Assembly: GCF_963924675.1 (NCBI RefSeq)
Contig: NC_089231.1
Span: 70,607,691 to 70,671,690 of the forward strand
Source: Phocoena phocoena
Lineage: Eukaryota > Chordata > Mammalia > Artiodactyla > Phocoenidae
Reading direction: 5' to 3'
Length of the DNA stretch: 64,000 nucleotides
Notes under the pieces: generated by a model
What the model saw: the letters and a program-made list of their open reading frames with translations, nothing else
Databases searched by the model: none
Told to the model about the DNA's origin: nothing
Position numbers and translations under genes: made by a program
Shown here: piece by piece, positions 9,995-21,835 of the stretch
Layout: each line of letters starts with the position of its first letter
Position numbering within the stretch: the stretch's first letter is position 1

Positions 9995-10027
9995 CTTCTA
10001 AAGCGTGTTCAAAGCTGTCTTGATTAA
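9995..10027 (-). CDS. SEZ6L: SEZ6L 33-nt microexon in the juxtamembrane stalk
   Basis: This tiny exon, too short for usual gene finders, encodes (V)NQDSFEHALE and one trailing base. It is bounded by 'ccaatttctctttcag' and 'gtgagtccca', both strong splice sites. It is 33 nt long with phase 1 at both ends, so inclusion or skipping adds or removes 11 residues exactly. It sits between sushi 5 and the transmembrane exon, within the short stalk where SEZ6-family proteins are shed by BACE enzymes (family knowledge). I recall this peptide in the human protein, which supports that it is real. A TGC trinucleotide lies 18-20 nt upstream of the exon, a position used by the neural microexon regulator SRRM4 (inference). 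Confidence 0.93.
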
Positions 10028-10239
10028 CTGAAAGAGAAATTGGAGCATTGGTCAATGTCAAGTGAATTCACTCTGTTTGCATGAAGCACCCCCCCCCCCC
10101 AAATTAGGTGCAAAAGTCCATTCCATGCTTTGCTGTAGTGCTGTGGTTTTGTTTATTTTTTTAAATCTTAGGCTACTGGAATTAGTGGAAATGCCTCATT
10201 CCCTTCCTAAGTTCCTAAGAGAAAATGAGACAGATATGA

Positions 10240-10490
10240 AAGGAAAAGGACAATAATTACTGAATACTCACCATATGTCAGATACTGGGCATCAAGAGCT
10301 TTATATATATTTGCTGACTTAACACTCACAACAATCTCATTAGGTAGATATTATTCTCATCCCCATTTAACAGATAAGCAAAGAGAGGTTCAGAGAAGTG
10401 AAGTGATTTCTCTGACACCACAGAGCTCCTAAGTGATGGAGGCAGGATTTAAACTTGCTTGGCTTTCTTGGGCCTTTGCTCTGAACTACA
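10240..10490 (-). repeat. MIR SINE, reverse orientation
   Basis: 'ccccatttaacagataagca', then 'gagaggttcagagaagtgaa', is the complement of the MIR core. Confidence 0.65.
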
Positions 10491-11060
10491 TAGTCCTGGT
10501 CTCTTCAGTGTTTTTGTGTCAGACCAAGGCTGATGAATGGCGAGGGGCAAGACAAAATTCCAAATCCGAAATCCCGAGCCCAGCCAGAGGTGAAATTGTT
10601 TTCCTGCTTTGAAATATACATTTATGTGAACCTTTCTAATTTCACTTTTATTCCATATTGATTTGGAATATAGGATTTTTATTCCATATTTTCATTCCTT
10701 CATTGTCATAGACTGGAACTCTCTGGAGTTGCTTTATTCCCCTGGATTCCCTGTACAACTTCTCTGGAAGTTCAGGATGATGGGGGCTGGTGTCTTCACG
10801 CTTTGGCATCCAAGTCATCATGATAGCTGAGCACAAAAATATACCCACAGGGACGGGGTTCAGGGATGCAAAACCCCCAGAGTGAAGGGCTTCGATGGAA
10901 AGATTGCATGATAAGGTCGTGGGAGGAGCTGGCCCCCAAAGGCCCAGCAATAGCCATGTCCTACATAATACGGAGATTTCCTAGTAAGAGCTTTGGTCAA
11001 AGTGACTCTCTGACTTTCATCGTTATCATGTGATGATAACAAAACCAGCCGACAAAAAAG

Positions 11061-11085
11061 CTAACTAACTAACTAACTGACTGCA
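11061..11085. repeat. CTAA short tandem repeat
   Basis: 'gctaactaactaactaactg', about five units. Confidence 0.85.
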
Positions 11086-11589
11086 GACATCTCTGGAGCC
11101 AGGGCATTAGGAAAATGGAAAGATTAAGGCAAATGCTTCCTACCCAAGACATGAATGGGACCTTGATTGCGTGTCTGGGAGGGCATGAGCTTCCATGAAA
11201 TCTTAGAAATGGAAGGAAATGTTGAACCTCTGAGTGTGATCAGTGGGCCCCGGGGGCACGTGCTAAGAGGCAGCTTCCTGGGCCCTTTCCTGGACCTGCC
11301 AGGGCAGCGTCCTTGGGAACCCAGGGCCCCTGAGTCCCAGGGGGTGGTCTCACACTGGTGCTCTGTCATTTCTCCAACTCCAGACCACAAACGATGGACC
11401 CCACGTTTTTGGGGAAGAGGAAGTGATTTATTATTTCATTACAGAGTTGGCAGGGTGGGTCACAGGAGTGGAAGTGGAGAGGAAAGGGCAATGGTCTCCC
11501 AAGACAATGTCTTTCCTGCTAGACGGTCTCTCGTACCTGAGGGGCCAGGACTGCCTCACCTGGTGGGGTTTCAAAGGTAGGGAATTTAT

Positions 11590-11755
11590 AATTAGCAGAA
11601 GTGGGTTCAAATCCTAGATTTGTCTTATACCAGTTGTGTGGTTTGGGGTAAGTCACTTAACCTCTGTGAGCTTCTCTGTCCACATTTGTGAAATGGGTAT
11701 GAGGGCTCACCTATCTCAGAGTACGGTCATGAGGCTTCAATGGGGTGATGCAGGG
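11590..11755 (+). repeat. MIR SINE
   Basis: 'gtgggttcaaatcctagatt', 'ggggtaagtcacttaacctc' and 'tgtgaaatgggtatgag' are MIR landmarks. Confidence 0.75.
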
Positions 11756-11764
11756 AAAATCTTT

Positions 11765-12290
11765 TTTTATAGGTACAATTCACATAACATAAAATTAACC
11801 ATTTTAATTCAGTGTCCAATTCAGGGGCATTCAGTACATTCACAGTGTTGTGCAAGCATCACCTCTATCAAGTTCTAGAACATTTTCATCATCTCAAAAG
11901 GAGATTCGGTATCAATTAAGCAGTTACTCTTCCGTCCCCACCAACCCCTGGGGATCTAATCTGAGTTCCATCTCTATGGATTTACCTATTCTGGACATTT
12001 CATTCGAATTGAATCATACAATACGTGACCTTTTGTGTCTGGCTTCTTTTCACTGAGCATAACCTTTTCAAGGTTCATCCATGTTATAGCATTCCTTTTT
12101 ACGGCTGAACAATACTCCCTTATAGGAACATGCCACATTCTGCTTATCCATTCACCAGCTGATGGACATTTGGGTTGTTTCCATCTTTTGTGAATAATGC
12201 TGCTACGATCATTTGTACAAGTGTTGGTTTGAATACCTGTTTTCAATTACTTTGTGCCTATACCCAGGAGTAGAAATTCTGGCCGGGAAA
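11765..12290 (-). mobile_element. old L1 3' end, reverse orientation
   Basis: Starts with complement of an L1M-type 3' UTR ('aaattaaccattttaattca', 'cagtgttgtgcaagcatcac') and runs into the complement of the ORF2 C-terminal region ('ccatcttttgtgaataatgc'). Inactive fragment. Confidence 0.85.
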
Positions 12291-12668
12291 GTATTTTTAA
12301 GCCTTAACGCTGAACTTCATGAACGATCATTTGGGGATCCGCTGAAGTTATGGGTTCCCAAGTAGAAATGTAAAACTGCATGTTTCGGTTCCCCCGGGGG
12401 AGAGAATTCAGAGCCTTCTGCCTCATTCTCAAAAGGGTACTAACACCATGAAATGTTAAATCCACTTGCCTAAAGCGTTGAACATACTTAGGATATGATT
12501 ATGAATTTCACACCTCAAAGACACGGATAAATGGATCCAAATCTCACTAGGTGTGCCCTAACTTAATTTCAACGATGAGTGCTTTACTGATTCTAAAATA
12601 CACTTCCCCCCGTTTTCACCATCTCTGAGATGGGGGGTGTCTTACAATCACTGGGGTATTACAATCGC

Positions 12669-12685
12669 TGCCACCAGGTGGCGCT
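12669..12685 (+). promoter_or_regulatory. strong CTCF-type motif
   Basis: 'tgccaccaggtggcgct' matches every position of the core CTCF consensus CCASYAGRKGGCRSY (bases 12671-12685) on the plus strand. Such sites can anchor loops or affect splicing; occupancy here is unknown. Confidence 0.65.
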
Positions 12686-13086
12686 CAAGATGCCTGTGCT
12701 TGTGCAATCATCAGCCCAGGACCATCAGTACCTGGAGGACAGGTGTGAGCATCTTGGGAGAACGCCCAGAGGCGACAGGGGAACACCCATCACCCTTGGG
12801 AACCAAGTGGTTGTGAGAAGGGGGTGCAGGAGGCGGGAAACGTTTCAGCCACGCTGTCCAAGCAGGAGTCAAAAGCAGGCTGCCTCTCCTTTATGATAAA
12901 AACCTAAGCTCTTTTAGTAAGTAAAAACAAAAATGCTAAGCAAGACGAAGGCACCGTGTCATAGTTTAATTGGAAGCCATGTCCTTCCTCAGCAGTGCAG
13001 AAAATAACCGCGGTGTCTTAGATTTAGTGAAACACAGTAGCCTGGCTTTTTAGAGCAAGTTTAGAATCGCTGCAAGTCAGTCTTTA

Positions 13087-13395
<309 letters not shown>

Positions 13396-13544
13396 CTACT
13401 CAGAGCCTGTGTGATCTGAGGCCAGTCTCTCCAGCATCATTTCTCTGCATCCCCACCTTGCACTGAACTGTTGCCCACTCCTCAAACTCCCCTTTCCCTC
13501 TCCCACCTCTGGGCATGGGTTACACATGGGCACAGCAGGATATA

Positions 13545-13760
13545 CTGAGCTGTGGAATCTGGGTTAAAAATCTGGGCTCTGCTACTTACTAGCTGTGTGA
13601 CCTCCAGCAAGGGCCACAACCTCTCTGAGCTTCAGTTTCCTCATCAGTAAAATGGCAATAATAGCAGTACCTATCTCACAGGGACTTGGAAGATTAACCA
13701 AGATAACGTGTGCCAATGCTTAGCACACCCTTGAAATATAAGTACTCAGTAAATAATGGA
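13545..13760 (+). repeat. MIR SINE
   Basis: Nearly complete: 'cttactagctgtgtgacctc', 'cttcagtttcctcatcagta', 'gtactcagtaaataatgg'. Confidence 0.85.
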
Positions 13761-13769
13761 CGGTGGTGT

Positions 13770-14055
13770 CGCTAAATTATGAAATATTCCTCCTGCTTCT
13801 CACCTTATACCTCACCTGCCCACACAGCTGGGATAAGTCTTGTTTTTCAATACTCAGTCCTCATAGCTCCTCCTTCAGGAAGCCTTCCCTGGTGCCCCCT
13901 ACCCCTAATTGAGTCGCTAATCTCTCCGGCTCTTCCTCCACCACAGCATTGCATACACTGTACTGTATTTAATTATTTACTATCAGTCTCCCTCACTGGA
14001 GATGAGCCTGTTCAGGCATCTGGAAGCTCAGGGCCTGGTATACAGTAGGAACATC
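13770..14055 (+). repeat. L2 LINE 3'-end fragment
   Basis: 'ctccttcaggaagccttccc' and 'ggcctggtatacagtagg' mark an L2 3' end. Confidence 0.6.
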
Positions 14056-14235
14056 ATAAATGACACCTGCTAGCTTAAGACTTATTGGAGAGTTGAACCT
14101 GACAGTTTGACCCATTCCAGGGCCAGCGTGTGATCTAGTTCCTTTTCAGCACCTGGATGGACTGGAAAGCCAGCAAAAACTGCTGTGCACACAAGACTAC
14201 ACATCCTGAAACATTAAAAAGTCTTACTATTAAAA

Positions 14236-14860
14236 AATTTAAACTGGGTAAAATCTACATAATATAAAATTTACCATTTTAACCATTTTAAGTATACAGT
14301 TCAGTAGTGTCAAATACATTCCCATTGTTGTACAATCAACCTCCAGAACTCTTTATCTTCCCAAATGGAAACTCTGTCCCCATTAAACACTAACTTCCCA
14401 TCTCCCCTCCCAACCAACCCTTGGCAACCACCATTCCACTTTCTGTCTCTATGACTTTGACTACTCTAGGGACCACATATAAGTGGAATCATCCAGTATT
14501 TGTCTTTTTGCGACTGGCTTATTACACTGAGCATAATATCCTCAAGGGTCATCCATGTTGTAGCGTGTGTTCTAATTTCCTTCCTTTTTAAGGCTGAATC
14601 ATATTCCATTGTATGGCTGGACAAACATTTTGTTTATTCATCCATCCGTCAATGGACACTTGAATGGCTTCCCCTTTCGGCTATAGTGAATAAAGCTGCT
14701 ATGAACATGGGTGTGCAAATACCTCTTTGAGACCCTGCCTTCAATTCTGTGGGTAGATACCCAGAAGTGGGATTTCTGGACCATACAGTAATCCTACATG
14801 TAACTTTCTGAGGAACCACCATCCCGTTTTCTACAGTGGCAGCACCATTTTACATTCCTA
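14236..14860 (-). mobile_element. old L1 3' end, reverse orientation
   Basis: Complement of L1M 3' UTR and ORF2 end: 'tttaccattttaaccatttt', 'gaatcatattccattgtatg', 'gaataaagctgctatgaaca'. Truncated at both ends. Confidence 0.85.
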
Positions 14861-15254
14861 CAAACAGAGAACAAGGGGTTTTCTATGCCAAATCCTAAAA
14901 CATTTTGCTCCTTCTGGATCTTACTTTGCTGTACAAAGACCCAAGTCTTTACATATCACAGCTGTACCCGCCATACATGTTTCAGAGAAACAAGCTTCTG
15001 TCCACAGTTTCCAATACTCACTTGATTAGTGAAACTCGGAAGAGATGACATGCTGCCTCTTTTACCTGAAGGATTCCTGTAATATCTGAGTGATTTTTAC
15101 AATTTACTAGTGTAATCCCCCAGCTTGCCATCATCCTGACTCTGCAGGCCCTCGGTTTAGAACGTGGAGCAGGTGGGTCTTTTATTATTTCACACCTGGT
15201 GATTCCACTGCGCTTGGAGAAGAGGCAGGGTCTCCAGATTGGGCTATTGGGGCT

Positions 15255-15401
15255 TTGTCCATCTGCTTCCTGCCTCCCTCTCAAATGGTTCCTCACTTTA
15301 CATCGAACTAGTCACATTTTGCCAGATGGGTTACTCTGTTTCACCCCTTTGTGCTTTGCCTATGCTGTTCCCTCGTCTGACATGCCCTTCCCCTTCCTAT
15401 C
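15255..15401 (+). repeat. L2 LINE fragment
   Basis: 'tgctttgcctatgctgttcc' resembles the L2 3' region; it is interrupted by the L1 at 15414. Confidence 0.5.
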
Positions 15402-15413
15402 TAAAGGAGAGTG

Positions 15414-15641
15414 ACATAAATACACTACCATGTGTAAAACAGCTAGCTAGTGGGAACCTGCTGTATAGCACAGGGAGCTCAGCTTGGTGCTCAGTGATGA
15501 CCTAGAGGGGTGGGATGGGGAGGGGGGTGGGAGGGAGGTCCAAGCGGGAGGGGATATGCGTATACATGCAGCTGATTCGCTTCATTGTACAGCAGAAACT
15601 GGCACAACGTTATAAAGCAATTACACTCCAATAAAAAAAAA
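15414..15641 (+). mobile_element. severely 5'-truncated L1 (228 bp)
   Basis: Only the L1 3' end is present ('gggaacctgctgtatagcac', 'gctgattcgcttcattgtac', 'ctccaataaaaaaaaat'). Perfect 12-bp target-site duplications 'taaaggagagtg' at 15402-15413 and 15642-15653. Confidence 0.9.
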
Positions 15642-15689
15642 TAAAGGAGAGTGCAGTGGAAAAGCTAAGACAGCCCTTAATAATCTTCA

Positions 15690-16040
15690 CCTGCTGGTAT
15701 TAATGGCTCTTTGCAGCTCTTTGTAGCAGGACCTGTGACTCACTTCCAACCAATAAAGTATCAATATAGCAAAGGCAAAGGGCTGTCACTTCCATGAGGA
15801 TGTTATATAAGACTGTAGTTCTGTCTTGCTAGCAGACTCTCCACTGTCTTTGGAGTAGGAGCTCCAAAGCTTGGAAGTGGATCCTTCCCCCGATTGAGCC
15901 TTCAGATGAGACTCCAGCCCCAGGTCTCTCTTATGAGAGATCCTGAACCAAAGGACCCAGTTAAGCTGTTCCCAGACTCCAGACCCATAGAAACTGTAAG
16001 ATAATAAATATAGGTTGTTTCAAGCATCTTATTTTACAAG
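15690..16040 (+). repeat. MLT1-like MaLR LTR
   Basis: 'tgtcttgctagcagactctc', 'gcttggaagtggatccttcc', 'agaaactgtaagataataaa'. Confidence 0.75.
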
Positions 16041-17954
16041 GCAGATCTCAAGAATTCCCCCAAGGAGCCAGATCTGTCCCCAGCAGCATGAATTCCCCTG
16101 TTCTTGGAACCCTGTTCTATAACCTTCACAGACCTCCAACACAGCTTCAGAATCTTTTATGGCACTGTTTGATCCTCACCTTGCCCACTCACTCCCAGGC
16201 TGGAAACTCATCTTACATTCATGCCAGGAATTCCAGTGCCTAGCACCTTGCCTGGATCACAGGAAGCATTCATTCTTTCATTGGGTCAATGAATGTTTAT
16301 TGAACACCTATTATGTGCCAACACATAAGTAGCTCTGAGGACACAGAGGTGAATAAAACAGATACAACCCCTCGCCCCATGGAAATTGTGGATGGCACAT
16401 AGTATAACAGAAGTCCCAACTAGACCCTATTTCTCTGTGAATTTGACCTACATATGGGCTCTACTTAGCTTGTGCAAATCAGGGTATTTCATGTAATAAT
16501 CTGAATTTCTGGCTTCTTTTGAAACATTGTAAGATAAGATAATACTGGGTTCACATAACTACCTGGCAATGATTGTGACCTGGAGCCCAAGCACTCAACT
16601 CACATGGCGTTGAGTAGAAGCTGTCCCCCTTAGATAAGAAATATGTTCGCCAGTTAGCCACAATCCTTACCACTCCCTATTGTTCTACACATGGTACCCC
16701 GCCTGACATTTAGGAAGGCATTTTAATGTATTACCTTTCCAAGGAACAAATGAATGAATGACTATGTTTTAGTGACAGTAATCACCACTAATGAGGAATT
16801 GGGGCTTTGATCTCTTTGAATGGGTGGGTCGATAGGGACCTGGCCTAGAAGGTTCCTAAGGTTCCTAGGGTTCCAACCTCTTGAGGTTGAAAGATTTTTT
16901 TCTTTGTAATTCAATAGCAGCCTTCATCAGGGGTGAAGAACTGTTCTCCTCCCATACCTGCAATCCAGGAAGCCAGCCTGTAGGAAGGGAATTGCTGGGT
17001 CGCTGGGCGGCTAGGGGTGCATCTTGCACGACAGTGCAGGTGCACCTTGGCAGGCGCTCGAGCTTTTATTCAGAAAACATTTAGCAAGTGTTTACTGCAT
17101 GCCAGAAAACGCACCCAGCAGTGGGGCCAGAAGGCGAATCAGACACCACTCCTGCCCTCCAGAGACTGTGGTCTCAGTGCTTTAAGCGGGCAAACAAATG
17201 TAAATGGACAATTAAACAAAAAGAGATGGCAGTTGCTGTCAGAGAGAGAAGCTCAAAAGAGTAAGGGGCATCTGGAGGAGACCCCCTAAGTCAGCTGGGG
17301 CGGGGCTGTTAGAGCAGCTGAGAGAGAGAGGCAGAGATATTGACTAGCATTCCCTTCAGTTCAAGACTCCCAGAAATGAGGCACCAGGTGGTTCAGCCAA
17401 TGCCTGACCAAAGCTAATCCCTCCACTAAACCAAGGTCATCTCTATGGTTGAAGTTCACCCACGGGCACTTGAGAACAGCCAATGTTACCATGTCTGGGC
17501 CCCCGGTCAAACCACAATGCCTCCCTTCAATCAATCACAGGAACCCTTAAAGACAGCATTGTATTATGCGTCCATGGAAGACACCTAGAAGGACTGGTAA
17601 GGTATCATTAACCTTGCAGAGTGTGCCTGGGGTATGAGCTGTAGGAAGGGAAAATTTTCCTTTTACATTTTATAGTCTTATATAGCATATTGATGTATCG
17701 TTTTAAAAACAGGTTGGGCACGCCTTACTTTTATAATATACACAGGCAATAACATCACGACCCAAACCCTGCACCCAAGTCCTAATGATTCCTCTGACAG
17801 TTTGCTCTTCAACCTGGTTGGGCTCTGTGGCGCTGGAGTTGGCTTTTACTCACTGCTGTATCTTCAGCAGTCTGGCACACAGTAGGTGCCCAATAAATGT
17901 TTCTTAAAAGACCTTACATCAATTCAACTGAAAGAAGATTACAGAATAGAAGTT

Positions 17955-18160
17955 CTTGGGCTCAAGTGCCTAATGGCCCGGGATTCAGATCCTAGTTATG
18001 CACCTGTGGGTAAGATATTTGTCCTCTGTGAGCCTCAACTTCCTCATCTGTGAAATGGGATAGCTCGTAGGGTTGCTATGATGATGAAGTGAGCTCATGC
18101 ACGTGAGGGTGTGCAACATATAGTAGCACCCAGTAAACGCTGGTTATTTTTCTGGGTTTT
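17955..18160 (+). repeat. MIR SINE
   Basis: 'tgtgagcctcaacttcctca', then 'tctgtgaaatgggatag' and 'gcacccagtaaacgctgg'. Confidence 0.75.
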
Positions 18161-18871
18161 ACAATTTGGGTCATACTTTCAACCCAACTTTACTATTGTT
18201 TACTTAATCTTTTTTAAAATTTCTGTTAACTTATTTTTCCATTTAAACAGTGCTACATAATTTAGCCTCACCCTAAATAATAACATTCTTATAATCACAG
18301 GTTTCAAATGTCAGTTTTATTTTTAAAGATTTTCTTAACATTGAAAAGTTAATCTGGGCACTGTCTAAAGCCACATGGGTATCGCCAATGGAGTATATAA
18401 TACTCCTTGGGAAATGCAGCCCCAAGCACTACACTTTACAGTTTATGAACTTCCAGAGTCTAGAATTCACTCTTTGGGTTTTAAAAAAAAAATTTCAGTC
18501 CAGCAGACATTTGCTCTGTCCCTATGTTCCAGGCTTGTGCTAGGAGCTGGTATAGAGTAGGGAACTAAAGAAGCATTGTTCCGATTTTCCCAGGACTCAG
18601 TCTAGTGGGGGAGAGGAACAGTTATCAGGTAATTGCAACCCAGTGCTTGGTAGCAGCTGTGATGGGAGAAACACAGAGCAGAAACCTCACTGAGTCAGTC
18701 AGAGGTGGGAAGGTCAGGGAAGGTTTTCAGAGGAAACCTGGAAATTCAGTGCTCTACTGGGAGAGAGTGAAGACTCAGACCCCAGGTAAGTGCTGATCTG
18801 ATTCCCTGGCTTTCCATCCTCCTGGGAGTCCAGCTTCCTAGTAAGTGATCCTTAAGAGAGGATAAATCCTT

Positions 18872-18898
18872 AAGACAAAAAAAAAAAAAAAAAAAAAA
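18872..18898. repeat. poly(A) tract
   Basis: A run of more than 20 A with no SINE or L1 body attached that I can recognise. Confidence 0.8.
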
Positions 18899-18926
18899 GT
18901 GTATTACCTGCAGTGTAGCAGAGTGG

Positions 18927-18941
18927 TCAGCAGGTGGCAGT
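18927..18941 (+). promoter_or_regulatory. CTCF-like motif, one mismatch
   Basis: 'tcagcaggtggcagt' matches the core consensus except its first base. Confidence 0.35.
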
Positions 18942-19384
18942 GGCAATGCAGAAGGATTTCCCTACAAACTTTCCCTGGAATTTTCTTTCATAAATGAACA
19001 GATTAATGAGTATAACAAATATTTCTTGAGCACCTTCTATGTGCCAGGCCCTGGACATACAGCAATGAGCAAGACAGACATGGCCCCTGCCTTCATGTAA
19101 CTTAATGTTCATGTATTCCACAATATTTCCTGTACCAGGCACTGTCCTGGCCCTGCGGAGATAGAAAGTGACACAGGACAAATTCTTAGATCTGGAGGTA
19201 AAGGAAGAGACTGACAGCAGGTCCAGGAAGATGAAGGGGAGGTGTCCTCAGCTGTTCTCACCTGGCTTCATAGTAGAATCACCCTAGGTTATTCAGTGAG
19301 CCGGCTCTGCCCCCTAAGGAATTTTAATCAGTCCCCCCAAATATTCTTATTAAAGCTCCCCAGGTGATTCTAAAGTCCAGCCAG

Positions 19385-20237
19385 CAAAGAAGACATACTG
19401 ATTGCCAAGAGGCACATGAAAAGATGCTCCACGTCGCTAATTATTAGAGAAACGCAAATCAAAACTATAATGGGGTACCACCTCACAGCGGTCAGAATGG
19501 CCATCATCAAAAAGTCTACAAATGGGCTTCCCTGGTGGCACAGTGGTTGAGAGTCTACCTGCCGATGCAGGGGACACGGGTTCGTGCCCCAGTCCGGGAA
19601 GATCCCACATGCTGCGGAGCGGCTGGGCCCGTGAGCCATGGCCGCTGAGCCTGTGCGTCCAGAGCCTGTGCTCCGCAGCGGGGGAGGCCACGGCAGTGAG
19701 AGGCCCGAGTACCGCAAAAAATAATAATAATAAAAAAATAAGTCTACAAATAACAAATGCTGGAGAGAGTGTGGAGAAAAGGGAACCCTCCTACACTGTT
19801 GGTAGGAATGTAAATTAGTGCAGCCACTATGGAAAACAGTACGGAGGTTCCTTAAAAAACTAAGAATAGAGTTACCATATGATCCAGCAATCCCACTCCC
19901 TGAGCATACATACACGGAGAAAATTCTAATTCAAAAAGATACATGCAGAACCATTTACAATAGCCAAGACATGGAAGCAACCTAAATGTCTATCAACAGA
20001 TGAATGGATAAACATGTGGAATACACACACACACACACACACACACACACCATGGAATATTACTCAGCCATAAAAAAGAATGAGATAATGCTATTTGCAG
20101 CAACATGGATGGACCTAGAAATGACCATACAAAGTAAAGTCAGTCAGACAGAGAAAGAAAAATACCATATGATATCACTTATATGTGGAATCTTAAAAAA
20201 TGGTACAAATGAACTGATTTACAAAACAGAAATAGAC
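19385..20237 (+). mobile_element. L1 fragment truncated at both ends but with intact TSDs
   Basis: Starts 'caaagaagacatactgattg' in the ORF2 C-terminal region and stops at 'aaaacagaaatagac' without L1 3' UTR end or tail. Perfect 13-bp direct repeats 'aaagtccagccag' flank it (19372-19384, 20238-20250). It is interrupted by a SINE and holds an AC microsatellite near 20024-20050. Confidence 0.9.
19524..19739 (+). mobile_element. CHR-type SINE nested in L1
   Basis: 'gggcttccctggtggcacag' to an A/ATA-rich tail, with TSD 'aagtctacaaat' at 19512-19523 and 19740-19751. Younger than the surrounding L1. Confidence 0.95.
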
Positions 20238-20419
20238 AAAGTCCAGCCAGAACTTTAGGGCTGAAGGGTTTAGGGCTCAGAACTGCAGCTCTGGTGCCTT
20301 GACATGGTTAAGAAATTAATAATTTAATCCACTGAGTTCCAAAATATTCAAATACCCATTCTGTACCAGATGATTTGCAAATATTATTTCTAATCCTCCC
20401 CTAAATCTTTAAAGATGGT

Positions 20420-20720
20420 AACAGTACCGACCAGAATAGCCAAAGTTTACTGAGAGCATCCTATGAGCCAGGCACTATTTGGAGTTTTTGTATCTATAAA
20501 CTCAGTTAATTATTACAACAACCCCAAGGCGCAGACATTGTTATGACTCTTCCCATTTTATATCGGTGCAAATGAAGCACAGAACTGTTGGGTATCTCCC
20601 TGGGTAACCTGTCAAGCTAGTTAGTGGGAGAGATAGGATTCAAATCCAAGTGGTCCGAGTCCACTGTTAATCACCGCACCATACAGCCATTTTACAGATG
20701 ATGAAACTGAGGCTCAGGGG
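20420..20720 (-). repeat. MIR SINE, reverse orientation
   Basis: Complement of MIR: 'cattttatatcggtgcaaat', 'gggagagataggattcaaat', 'ttacagatgatgaaactgag'. Confidence 0.65.
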
Positions 20721-21132
20721 AAGGTCTCTTGTGAAAGGTCCCACAAGAAGGAAGTGGCTGAGTTATGATTTGAGTCTTTGCCTCCAAAGTCAATCCAATT
20801 CAGTTTTGACCCAACCATCAGTAAGAGTCTGAAAAGAATTCCACATGGAATTCCACCTCTGGCAGAAACCAGCTGTCTTTGAAGGCATCTGTATTTATCT
20901 TCAGCTCCCAGAAGATGGCAGGAAAGTGATGAGGAAGTGACTTGAATTTGAAACTGGAGGCCGGGATCCACTGTGTTACCTTGCGTGAATCAATTCATGT
21001 CTCTGGACTTCACTTTTTCCTGCCTGCTACGTATAAGGACTGGACCAAGACCCCACTCTTAAGCTGAGATGTGGCTGGTGGCTGGTCAATGACATTCCTA
21101 CACCGAGGAGGTACCCACACTTTGAAATAAGA

Positions 21133-21350
21133 TTGTTTTCTCAACTTAGATGCTGTTGACATTTTGGGCTGGGTAATTCTTTGTGGTGGGGCTGTCCTGT
21201 GCCCTGTAGGATGTTGGGCAGCATCCCTGGCCTCTGCCCACTAGATGCCAGTAGCACTCCTCTTCCCCTGTTGTGACAACCAAAGATGTCTCTAGAAATT
21301 GCTTTTGACAATCGTCCCCTGGGGAGCAGATTCACCCCTGGTTGAGAATC
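21133..21350 (-). repeat. MER20 (hAT-Charlie) copy
   Basis: 'gatgctgttgacattttggg', 'gtaggatgttgggcagcatc' and 'ttcacccctggttgagaatc' match MER20 in reverse. Confidence 0.8.
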
Positions 21351-21639
21351 ACGTGTCTGAGGTTTAAACAATTCGGACGGCAATCCGTGGGATTTCAACC
21401 TGTTCTCTCCCAGGAATTCAAGTGACTTGGACTGATGGTCTTATAGACATAATCACAAACCTACCCTCATTTTTATCTTCCTCCCATTTCCCCCCTCTCT
21501 TTAAGTATAGGAAAAAATGTACATTTTTAGAGCACATTTGTGCGAAACGCTCAAAATCAGGTTTCTTGGTTATTGCTATGAATCATTTGTAATATACTCT
21601 ACAGTAGTGGAGCAGTGAAACTGAGTGGTAATTAGCAAC

Positions 21640-21835
21640 CAATGTTAACTGAGCACTTATTATATACCAGACACACTGTTGTGAGCGTCTATATTGATGG
21701 TTGGCATGATCATTCTTTCCGATGAGGACACCGGCTTTGGCTTATTCAAAGTCACGCAGCTGGCAAGTGGCAGGGCTGAGATGCAAACCTGACCTGCTGG
21801 ATTTGAAGTCCTGTGCACTTAACGGTTCTGCTATA
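21640..21835 (-). repeat. MIR-like repeat, reverse orientation
   Basis: 'gcttattcaaagtcacgcag' and 'agtggcagggctgagatgca' resemble MIR complement. Confidence 0.5.
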
